Below, one piece after another: positions 9,653 to 18,100 of a stretch of DNA of 64,000 bases. Source of the stretch: Rhodoligotrophos appendicifer (GTDB lineage Bacteria; Pseudomonadota; Alphaproteobacteria; Rhizobiales; Im1). The DNA is taken from contig NZ_VHKL01000002.1 in the NCBI RefSeq assembly GCF_007474605.1, forward strand, positions 531,510 through 595,509, in the 5' to 3' direction. The position numbers and the translations under genes were made by a program. A model generated the notes under the pieces. It saw only the letters and a program-made list of their open reading frames with translations. It searched no databases and was not told the origin of the DNA. Position 1 is the stretch's first letter, and each line of letters opens with the position of its first letter.

Positions 9653-10484
9653 CAGCCACGCCAAGAATCACCCCTACCACCTGGTCAACCCCAGTCCCTG
9701 GCCTGCACTCGGCGCGGTTGCGGCGTTCATAGCTGCAGTTGGTGCCGTAATGTGGTTCCACGGATCCACAAGCTGGATCATGGTAATCGGCCTCGTCAGC
9801 ATTCTTTATACGATGGGGATGTGGTGGCGTGATGTCATTCGCGAGGGTTACGAAGGCGACCACACGCCGGTTGTTCAGTTACACCTGCGATATGGAATGC
9901 TGTTGTTCATTGCTTCAGAAGTCATGTTCTTCGTGGCATGGTTCTGGGCATTCTTCGACGCCAGCCTTTTCACGAACGAGGCAATTCAGGCCGCTCGGGT
10001 GGAAGCGACCGGAGGTATTTGGCCCCCATCAGGCGTGGAAGTCTTTGATCCCTGGCATCTGCCACTCATCAATACTCTAATCTTGCTCACCTCCGGGACG
10101 ACGGTCACGTGGGCTCACCATTCACTCCTTCACGGCGATCGTCGCGGTTTAAAGTGGGGCTTGGTTTGCACTGTCGTGCTCGGGGTACTTTTTAGCGCGG
10201 TTCAAGCCTTCGAGTATGCCCATGCCAAGTTTGCGTTTAGTCGGTTCAATGATGGCGACATCTATGGATCGACGTTCTACATGGCGACGGGTTTCCACGG
10301 CTTTCACGTCATCATAGGTACTATCTTTTTAATTGTGATCTTGTTTCGTGCGCTCAAGGGCGACTTTACTCCGAAGGAGCACTTCGGGTTTGAGGCTGCT
10401 GCTTGGTACTGGCATTTCGTCGATGTGGTCTGGCTGTTTCTGTTTGCGTGCATCTATGTTTGGGGATCCCATGGCGCCTACTGA
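9645..10484 (+). CDS. coxC: Cytochrome c oxidase subunit III
   Basis: This 279-residue, seven-helix protein is subunit III of the aa3 oxidase, which stabilises the complex and its proton uptake. Conserved blocks include HPYHLVNPSPWP at the N-terminus, WWRDVIREG with GDHTPVVQ, the SEVMFFVAWFWAFFD helix with its buried glutamate, and FHGFHVIIGTIF and YWHFVDVVWLFLF near the end. ATG 9645 is preceded by a GAGGG sequence and starts at the family's usual MAD position; an earlier in-frame start at 9615 lies inside ctaG. Confidence 0.97.
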   Translation: MADSHAKNHPYHLVNPSPWPALGAVAAFIAAVGAVMWFHGSTSWIMVIGLVSILYTMGMWWRDVIREGYEGDHTPVVQLHLRYGMLLFIASEVMFFVAWFWAFFDASLFTNEAIQAARVEATGGIWPPSGVEVFDPWHLPLINTLILLTSGTTVTWAHHSLLHGDRRGLKWGLVCTVVLGVLFSAVQAFEYAHAKFAFSRFNDGDIYGSTFYMATGFHGFHVIIGTIFLIVILFRALKGDFTPKEHFGFEAAAWYWHFVDVVWLFLFACIYVWGSHGAY

Positions 10485-10899
10485 AGATGGGCCTCAAGTC
10501 CGTCTGGAGCCACACCGTCGTGATATGCATTTTGCTCGGCTCTCGCCCATAACAACTGGGATGAGGGCACGCTGTCCACGATGTGGCCAGGGGAAGCTGT
10601 TTGATGGCTATCTCAAGCCCGCATCGAGATGTGCTTCCTGCGGTCTGGACTTTTCCTTTGCGGATGCAGGGGATGGTCCAGCCGTTTTCATTATTCTTAT
10701 TGCTGGGTTTGCCGTTGTCGCGGCCGCTCTGTTCACAGAAGTCGCCTATCAGCCGCCGTATTGGGTGCATGCAGTTCTTTGGTTGCCCCTCGTTTTGATA
10801 CTGACGCTCGGACTGCTACGGCCCATGAAGGGCGTGCTCATTAATCAGCAATATCACTCTGATGCCGAACAAGGCCGCTTGTTTGGCCACGACAGCTGA
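10471..10899 (+). CDS. DUF983 zinc-ribbon membrane protein
   Basis: This 142-residue protein belongs to DUF983, found beside oxidase genes in alphaproteobacteria but of unknown function. A zinc-ribbon of two CxxC pairs (CPRCG near residue 33 and CASCG near 52) is followed by two membrane helices (about 68-88 and 98-115). I chose ATG 10471, which overlaps the end of coxC by 14 bases; the open frame begins earlier inside coxC. It ends 3 bases before the SURF1 gene, which suggests tight coupling. Confidence 0.88.
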   Translation: MAPTEDGPQVRLEPHRRDMHFARLSPITTGMRARCPRCGQGKLFDGYLKPASRCASCGLDFSFADAGDGPAVFIILIAGFAVVAAALFTEVAYQPPYWVHAVLWLPLVLILTLGLLRPMKGVLINQQYHSDAEQGRLFGHDS

Positions 10900-10902
10900 G
10901 GG

Positions 10903-11643
10903 ATGGGGCTCAGACTTGCAAAAGCGCGATCGCTGCTGCCTGTCACATTGGCTAGCCTCCTTGTGTTGGGAGTTCTGATAAGCCTTGGTTTCTGGCAGAT
11001 CCGAAGGATGGAGTGGAAGCAGCAGCTGCTGGAGCACATTGAGTTGCAGCTGAGCATGACACCGACTGATCTGACCACTATGCCAAGTCCTCAACTTCAA
11101 GATCTGGCCGATTTTTTTCCTGTGACTGGTCGTGGAAAGTTTGTTGCGGAGGAGCGACATATCTATAGCCTTCACGAAGGTCAGCCGGGGTGGCGTGTCG
11201 TGTCTCCGTTGCTTCTGGCGGGAAGCACAGCGCTAATGGTAGACAGAGGCTTCGTGCCGGAGGCGGCAAAAAATACCAAGCGCGACTTGCCATCCGGGGA
11301 AGTCATCATTCAGGGGGTCATTCGCTCGCATGACGAGGGGCAGGGGTTGTTCACCCCCGAGAACCGCCCTGATGTGGATTCCTGGTATTGGTGGGACAAG
11401 TCTGGGTTAGGCAAGTCCTTTGCATCGCAAGCTGGGCTAACAGTTGAGCCTGTTGTCGTCCAGTTGACCGAGCCGGTGGGCCTTGGGGAGGGGCCAATCG
11501 TGACGGCAACGCGGCCGGAGGTTCAAAACCGACATCTCGGCTATGCGATCACCTGGTTCGGCCTTGCTGCCTGCCTTTGTGCCGTTTATGCCGCTTATCT
11601 GCGGAGCCGGCTTCGAGCCGTTGCCTCGACCCCGGCCTCTTGA
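10903..11643 (+). CDS. SURF1 family cytochrome oxidase biogenesis protein
   Basis: This 246-residue protein has the SURF1 plan: an N-terminal membrane helix (about 12-32) running into FWQIRRMEWK, a periplasmic domain with GWRVVSPL and VDRGFVP, and a C-terminal helix after NRHLGYAITWFGLA. SURF1 proteins help insert heme a into CoxA. The gene starts 3 bases after the DUF983 stop and closes the oxidase assembly part of the cluster. Length and motifs are typical. Confidence 0.93.
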   Translation: MGLRLAKARSLLPVTLASLLVLGVLISLGFWQIRRMEWKQQLLEHIELQLSMTPTDLTTMPSPQLQDLADFFPVTGRGKFVAEERHIYSLHEGQPGWRVVSPLLLAGSTALMVDRGFVPEAAKNTKRDLPSGEVIIQGVIRSHDEGQGLFTPENRPDVDSWYWWDKSGLGKSFASQAGLTVEPVVVQLTEPVGLGEGPIVTATRPEVQNRHLGYAITWFGLAACLCAVYAAYLRSRLRAVASTPAS

Positions 11644-11681
11644 CGCAGCTATGCCGTCTAGAAAGCAGAAGGAAGGAAGCC

Positions 11682-13088
11682 GTGCGTTATATATCCACCA
11701 GAGGTAAGGCGCCGGAAATTGGCTTCGCTGAAGTCGTTACAACGGGCCTTGCTCCAGATATGGGACTCTATGTTCCAAAAGATTGGCCCCGGTTTTCCGA
11801 GCCACAGCTGAGCCAGCTTTCTGGAAAATCGTATCAGGACATCGCGTTCTCAGTCCTGCAGCCCTTTATTGGGGATGATCTGAGCAGTGGTGAACTTAAG
11901 GGCTGCATAGAAAGAGCCTACGCAAATTTCGGCCATGAAGCTGTGGCGCCTCTTGTGCAGATAGGATCAAGAGCTTGGCTCCTTGAATTGTTTCATGGAC
12001 CAACACTCGCTTTCAAAGATGTTGCCATGCGACTGCTGTCACAGCTCATGGACACCATCAACAAGCGAACAGCGCGGCGTGTAACCATAATCGGGGCAAC
12101 TTCTGGAGACACGGGCAGTGCTGCCATTGACGCATTTCGAGGCTCGGCCACCGTCGACATCTTTATTCTGTATCCGCATGGAAGGATCAGTGAGATTCAG
12201 CGCCGCCAGATGACATCGGTGGCCGACTCCAATGTGTACACCCTGGCTGTCGAGGGAACTTTTGACGATTGTCAGGCCCTTGTGAAGGCGATGTTTGCAG
12301 ATTGTCACTTTAACGAGACACTGAACCTCGCTGGAGTTAACTCGATCAACTGGGCGCGTATCATCGCTCAAAGCGTGTATTATTTTACCTCTGCCTTAGC
12401 CCTCGGGGCCCCTACTCGTGCTGTAAGTTATTGTGTTCCGACGGGAAATTTCGGAAATATTTTTGCAGGTTATGTGGCCAAATGTATGGGGTTACCGATA
12501 AGAGATCTGTTAGTTGCGACGAACTCAAACAACATCCTCGATCGTGCTTTGCAAAGCGGTGAATATAAGATTCGAGGCGTGCATCATACAATAAGCCCGA
12601 GTATGGATATCGAAATATCGAGCAATTTTGAAAGATTATTATTTGAATATTACGGAAGAGATCCTGAAAAAATATTGAGCTGCATGGGTGGCTTACGTGA
12701 TCATGGAAGTTTTTCCATAGATCATGAGGTACTGTGTTCGATCAGAAAGGAGTTCGCTTCTCACGCCGCAACGGAAGCCGAAACTCGTGCGGTAATCCAA
12801 CTGATGCTTGAAAAGACTGGTCTCCTCATTGATCCCCACACCGCCGTGGGTCTTGCTGCTGCCGCTACTTTACCGTCTGACGATGCTACCCCAATCATCA
12901 CCCTGGCCACCGCGCATCCCGCAAAGTTTCCAGATGCTGTAGAAGATGCGACTGGAGCCAGACCTAGTCTGCCAGAACGGCTGGCCGATCTGCTTGGGCG
13001 TCCGGAGCGCGTTGTGACATTCTCAAGAAATCTGTCTGATATTCAAAAGTATATCGCACAAAACTCTCGTATCAAAGTGAGTCTATAA
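11682..13088 (+). CDS. thrC: Threonine synthase
   Basis: This 468-residue PLP enzyme converts O-phosphohomoserine to threonine. The PLP lysine lies in LAFKDVAM near residue 112; GDTGSAA and PTGNFGN are cofactor-phosphate and family blocks. I start at GTG 11682, which gives the expected N-terminus MRYISTRG and has GGAAGGAAG just upstream; the open frame begins earlier inside the SURF1 gene. The segment at about 12,430-12,690 is visibly AT-richer than the rest of the gene. It shares its stop and start bases with the following peptidase gene (TAATG). The partner gene thrB is not in the window. Confidence 0.95.
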   Translation: MRYISTRGKAPEIGFAEVVTTGLAPDMGLYVPKDWPRFSEPQLSQLSGKSYQDIAFSVLQPFIGDDLSSGELKGCIERAYANFGHEAVAPLVQIGSRAWLLELFHGPTLAFKDVAMRLLSQLMDTINKRTARRVTIIGATSGDTGSAAIDAFRGSATVDIFILYPHGRISEIQRRQMTSVADSNVYTLAVEGTFDDCQALVKAMFADCHFNETLNLAGVNSINWARIIAQSVYYFTSALALGAPTRAVSYCVPTGNFGNIFAGYVAKCMGLPIRDLLVATNSNNILDRALQSGEYKIRGVHHTISPSMDIEISSNFERLLFEYYGRDPEKILSCMGGLRDHGSFSIDHEVLCSIRKEFASHAATEAETRAVIQLMLEKTGLLIDPHTAVGLAAAATLPSDDATPIITLATAHPAKFPDAVEDATGARPSLPERLADLLGRPERVVTFSRNLSDIQKYIAQNSRIKVSL

Positions 13089-14347
13089 TGGGCCTCAGGA
13101 CCAGCGCTCTCGCTAACGGCGTTACAGTTGTCAGCCACGACATGCCACATTTGAAGACCGTATCCTTAGGAATTTACGTGAAGGCGGGTGCTCGTAGTGA
13201 AAGGGAGTCCGAGAATGGCATTGCACATCTTCTGGAGCACATGGCATTCAAGGGAACGGAGCGCCGTTCAGCGCGACAGATCGCTGAGGAAATCGAGTCC
13301 GCTGGGGGTGAAATGAATGCTGCAACGGGGATGGAGAGCACAGCCTACTACGCAAGAGTTCTGAAGGAGGACCTTGCATTGGCCATGGACGTGCTGTCTG
13401 ACATCCTCATTCATCCGGTCTTTCAGGCTCCGGAATTGGAACGAGAGCGGGAGGTTATTCTCGAAGAAATCTCGGCGGCCGAGGACACACCCGATGATCT
13501 GGTGTTTGATCTTTTGCACGAGGCTGCCTATCCAGATCAGCCTTTAGGAAGGCCGATCCTGGGAACCTCAGATCGGGTTATGAACTTTTCCGCCTCTGAC
13601 ATCATCAAATTTAGAGATGCCCATTATTCCGGGAATCGGATCGTCGTTGCTGCGGCTGGCGCGGTAAATCACGATGCTTTGGTGACACAGGCCGAGGTAT
13701 TTTTAGGCGGACTGCGCGCAGTGCCGACGGCTGAATGGACAAAGGCGAGTTTCGTCGGTGGAATAAGAACTGCAACTAAACCCTTGGGTCAAGTCCATGT
13801 TGTTCTGTCATTTCCTGCAATGGGATATCGCGACGAAAATATTTATACTCTGCAGATCCTTTCCGGGCTCCTCGGTGGCGGTATGTCATCAAGGTTATTT
13901 CAGGATGTGAGAGAGGCAAGAGGTCTTTGTTATTCAATTTTTTCGTTCGCTTCAGCGTTTGATGATACAGGAATTTTTGGTGTATATGCGGCGACTAGTC
14001 CGAGGCGTGTGGATGAATTGCTCAATGTTACCGCCGATACCCTGACCAACATATCTGAACAGGTTACAGAACAAGAGATCGCGAGGTCGCGGGCGCAACT
14101 CAAGGCATCGTTGGTGTCCGCGCTCGAAAGTTCATCGGCGCGGGCCGATCAAATCGCACGACAACAGTTGGTCTTCGGTCGCATTCCCGAGATGGATGAA
14201 CTCGTGTCTAGAGTTGAGGCTGTTGATATGGATGCAGTTGCGAGATTGGCTAAGCGGCTCTTTCATGGAACTGCACCCGCGGTGGGCGCCGTAGGTGCCT
14301 TGGAAAATCTGGCTACTTACGACAATATCGCAGAGAGATTCGCTTAA
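13088..14347 (+). CDS. M16 family zinc peptidase (processing-peptidase-like)
   Basis: This 419-residue protein is an M16B peptidase related to mitochondrial processing peptidase beta. The inverted zinc motif HxxEH is HLLEH at residues 47-51, followed by MAFKGTERRSA. The distal glutamate region EREREVILEEI is also present. The C-terminal half has the glycine-rich LLGGGMSSRLFQ and RGLCYSI blocks typical of the family. It overlaps thrC by one base, a pairing conserved in Hyphomicrobiales. No signal peptide is visible, so it is probably cytoplasmic. The substrate is unknown. Confidence 0.93.
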   Translation: MGLRTSALANGVTVVSHDMPHLKTVSLGIYVKAGARSERESENGIAHLLEHMAFKGTERRSARQIAEEIESAGGEMNAATGMESTAYYARVLKEDLALAMDVLSDILIHPVFQAPELEREREVILEEISAAEDTPDDLVFDLLHEAAYPDQPLGRPILGTSDRVMNFSASDIIKFRDAHYSGNRIVVAAAGAVNHDALVTQAEVFLGGLRAVPTAEWTKASFVGGIRTATKPLGQVHVVLSFPAMGYRDENIYTLQILSGLLGGGMSSRLFQDVREARGLCYSIFSFASAFDDTGIFGVYAATSPRRVDELLNVTADTLTNISEQVTEQEIARSRAQLKASLVSALESSSARADQIARQQLVFGRIPEMDELVSRVEAVDMDAVARLAKRLFHGTAPAVGAVGALENLATYDNIAERFA

Positions 14348-14376
14348 CATCGAGATCTGAGTCCACCTGATCGACT

Positions 14377-14964
14377 ATGGCCTTCCTCCGGAGCGTCTCG
14401 CCTAGCGACCTTGGGCCTGTCATATATGGTGACGGTGTGATTTTGCATGTGCCTCAGATGGCGGACTATGAAGATTGGTGTTCTCTACGGGATCAAAGTC
14501 GGTCCTTTCTGGTGCCCTGGGAACCCACATGGCCGTCTGACGACCTGACACGAAGCGCTTTTCGCCGGCGATTGCGAAGATACTGGCGCGACGTCCGCGA
14601 AGATCAGGCTTATCCGTTCTTCGTATACAGACTGGATGACGAAACGCTTTTGGGTGGATTAACCTTGAGCAATATCCGCCGAGGTGTCTCGCAAACCTGT
14701 TCCTTAGGGTACTGGATTGGAGAGCGATATGCTCGCAGAGGCTATATGTCCGCAGCAGTTCGCTCGATCATCCCTTTTGTTTTTGACAACCTTAGATTGC
14801 ACAGGCTGGAGGCGGCCTGCCTTCCAAGTAATGACGCGTCAATAAATCTTCTGAAAGGCTGCGGGTTCACGGAGGAAGGATACGCAAGGGGATTCCTTCG
14901 GATTAATGGCGTCTGGCAGGACCACCTCTCATTTGCCATACTTAGCGATGATTCCAGACGATGA
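14377..14964 (+). CDS. GNAT family N-acetyltransferase (RimJ/RimL-like)
   Basis: This 195-residue protein resembles RimJ-type acetyltransferases, which acetylate ribosomal-protein N-termini. Evidence includes LGYWIGERYARRGYMSAAVRS (acetyl-CoA binding, around 115-135) and the late ASINLLKGCGFTEEGYARG block typical of this branch, followed by WQDHLSFAIL. It starts 29 bases after the peptidase gene. The assignment to the branch is good but the acetylated target is inferred only from family resemblance. Confidence 0.85.
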   Translation: MAFLRSVSPSDLGPVIYGDGVILHVPQMADYEDWCSLRDQSRSFLVPWEPTWPSDDLTRSAFRRRLRRYWRDVREDQAYPFFVYRLDDETLLGGLTLSNIRRGVSQTCSLGYWIGERYARRGYMSAAVRSIIPFVFDNLRLHRLEAACLPSNDASINLLKGCGFTEEGYARGFLRINGVWQDHLSFAILSDDSRR

Positions 14965-15143
14965 CCTCACCCGGGATGTGGCAAGATTGAGCTTTGCGGC
15001 GACTGAGGTTGCATTTTTATGGTGTTCAGCTGCACGCAAGGTTACCAAGAAAGATAGGTCCAAGATCAAAAGTTTAATGAGGCAAGTCAGACTTATGCAC
15101 GTGCTGAATCATGCACGCACGGGGTAGGAGAGAAAGCGGCTTT

Positions 15144-18100
15144 ATGCGGCTGCAACATTCATTGATTTTCTTTCTGCTGAGCTTGCTTCTCATCGTAAGC
15201 TCCGCTCCTGCATATGCACGCGACATCGTCGCCACCAATTTCGATGCGCCCAGCGTTGATCTTACGGGTGTCTTGGAACGCGTTGAGAGCGTCGACAAAG
15301 AGGTTGTGGTGTCGGTGCCGGGTGGTGAGGGGGGCCGCGACAATGCGATGACCGTAACGGCAAAAGGGACCGGTCCAGGGCACCAGTTTGTCATCTTCAC
15401 TCTCCATAATGAACAACCGCTGCTGCGTGATTTCGTTCTTGTGTCCAGATGGCCTGGGTACGTTGGGTCGGGTCTCTTCTGGCCTGACTACGGCGCGGCT
15501 CAGATCCTTTCCATCCAGGCATCGCCGGGACTGCAACCTCAGCGGCTCTCTACGCCACAGGAGGATGCCTTCTCTCTTCGTCTCAATGCGGGGGAGACGG
15601 TGACATACGCAGCCGAGCTTACAGGGGCAAGTGTCGATAATTTGTCGCTTTGGCAGAGGTCCGCCTTTGACAATCAACAGCAGCAACTCTCTTTTTTTCG
15701 GGGTGTGGTTCTTGGCATTGCCACGCTCACTGCCGTTTTCATGCTCTGCCTTTTCATCATTAGGCTCCAGCCAGCGTTTCCCGCAGCTGCGGTATTTGCA
15801 TTCGCCTCTGTGGCTTTCATCGCGAGCGAATTTGGATATCTTCCGCTGGCGGCATCCATCCTTCCCGAGATGGCGGGCGTGGAACCGCGGGTCCGGTCTC
15901 TCATCGAATGCCTGATGGCGACAGGTGCTATTGCCTGTCTATTGACATTTCTCGATCTGCGGAGGCGAGCGCCGTCGGTCGGATATCCTCTTCTCGGCGT
16001 GCTTGGCGCAAGCGTTGTACTCACCTTTTCCGCGTGGTTCTTTCCTGCAGTTTCCATGGGGTTGGCCAGACTGCTGTTGCTGACGACTGCAGTGGCTGGC
16101 TTTGTCATTATCCTACTCTTCTGGCGGCGAGGAATGGTGCGAGCCCAGGCTTCATTGGTCACCTGGTCGTTCCTGCTTTTATGGACACTGTGGTCGTTTG
16201 CAGCTGCCCTTGGGTGGATCGGGCTCGATCTGGTGGGGCCAGTACTGGCTTGGGGGCTGGTGCTCGTTCTTTTGACAATGGCTTTCACTCTTACACAATT
16301 TGCTTTTAATCAGGGTGTCATCAACAGCAGGTTCTTTGAGGATAGCGGACGTCGCGGATTAGCTCTGGCCGGCGCTGAGCAGATTGTCTGGGATTGGAAC
16401 GAAGAGCAGGGGGCTTTGTTTGTCGGCCCGGAGTTAGAACGGGTCTTAGGACATGCCCAAGGACGCATCAGCCGGGGAGGGTTGAAGGGCTGGCTTGAGC
16501 TCGTTCATCCCGGCGATCGAAACGCTTATGTGGGTGTGATCGAGAACGCGGTACAGCGGGGCCGTGGAACCTTCTCGCAGGATTTCCGCCTAAGGCGCGG
16601 CGACGGCACTTATCGGTGGTATCAACTTCGGGCGAGATCGCTCCCTGGCGAGCATGGGCGCGCTGCGCGATGTATCGGAACGCTGAGCGACGTTACTGCC
16701 AGAAAGAGATCCGAGGAACATCTCCTCTTTGACGCAGTACGAGACCGCGTTACCAACTTGCCTAATCGTGCCCTATTCATCGATCGGCTCGATCGAGCCA
16801 TGAGACGCGCCGATGCGACCGCAAGCGATGCGCTCTATCTGTTGGTCGTCGATTTGGACCGATTCAAGCACGTCAACGATAGCCTTGGTTTCGCCGTAGG
16901 CGACAGTCTACTGCTGACGGTAGCACGGAGACTGGCTACGCTTTGCGCCACGGACGATACGCTTGGAAGGCTTACCGGAGATCGTTTTGGGATCATTGTG
17001 GACACCCGAAGAGGCGGTCGACAGATCGACAGCTATATTGATCATTTACGGAGCATTATTGCCAAGCCGATACCCCTTAAACCTCAAGAGGTCTTTTTAA
17101 CGGCGAGCATCGGTATCGTACGCTATGAGGCAAATAAAAGCAGAGCAGAGGATTTGCTCAAGGATGCCGAAATTGCCCTCTATGAGGCAAAGCGGCAGGG
17201 TAAAGATTCGGCTATTACATTCGCTGCCAGCATGCGCGATACGCAACCTCGCTTGTTGAATCTTGAAGAAGATCTTCGCTACGCCCTTGATCGGAATCAG
17301 ATTGAGGTCGCCTATCAACCGGTCATGCGTTTGCATGACCGCAAATTGGCAGGCTTCGAGGCGCTGGTGAGATGGCGGCACGAAGTTCACGGTACGCTTG
17401 AGCCCAGTGCCTTCATTCAGCTCGCCGAAGAAACTGGCCTCCTGAACGAGCTTGGCCGTTTTGTCCTGAATCAAGCGGCTCGTCAGCTGGGAATTTGGCA
17501 GAGAGCATATCGCTCGGATGAAGCACTGTTCATGACAGTGAACGTTTCATCGCGAGAACTCATCAATCGAAACTTGATCGATGAAGTAAAGACGGTCCTA
17601 TCCCGAGAAGATCTTGTTCCTGGAACGTTAAAGCTTGAACTTACCGAGACAATCTTGATGGAGAATCCAGAGCTGTCGATAATGGTTCTTGAGCGCCTTC
17701 AGCAGGCCGGGGTGGGGATCGCTTGTGACGATTTCGGAACTGGCTATTCTGCTATGGCGCATTTGAGGCGGCTCCCCTTCGATACCATTAAAATTGATCG
17801 GTGCTTCTTGGACGGCGATCCAGACGATGATGCCGCACAAATTATCCTCGAAGCTATTGTCTTGCTGGCCCATGATCTCGGCATGGATACAGTCATTGAA
17901 GGCATTGAAAGCGCGGACCAAGCGGACCGTTTGCGTGACCTAGGATGTGACTTCGGTCAGGGTTTTCACTTCGGCGAGCCGATGAGTGCGCGCCAGGTTA
18001 TGGAGAGCTTTGGTGGAAGCCAATCAATCGGCGGTCGTCTTGGGAAGGATGGAATCGCATCAGCGTCGTTCTGGCAGAGAATTATCAAACGTGGCGAGGA

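Noticed and set aside
14906..15127. 73-codon plus-strand frame between the GNAT and EAL genes
   Set aside because: Overlaps the end of the GNAT gene in another frame and has no recognisable motif.
15674..16288. 204-codon minus-strand frame
   Set aside because: Antisense to the membrane part of the EAL protein; basic, repetitive translation typical of a shadow frame.
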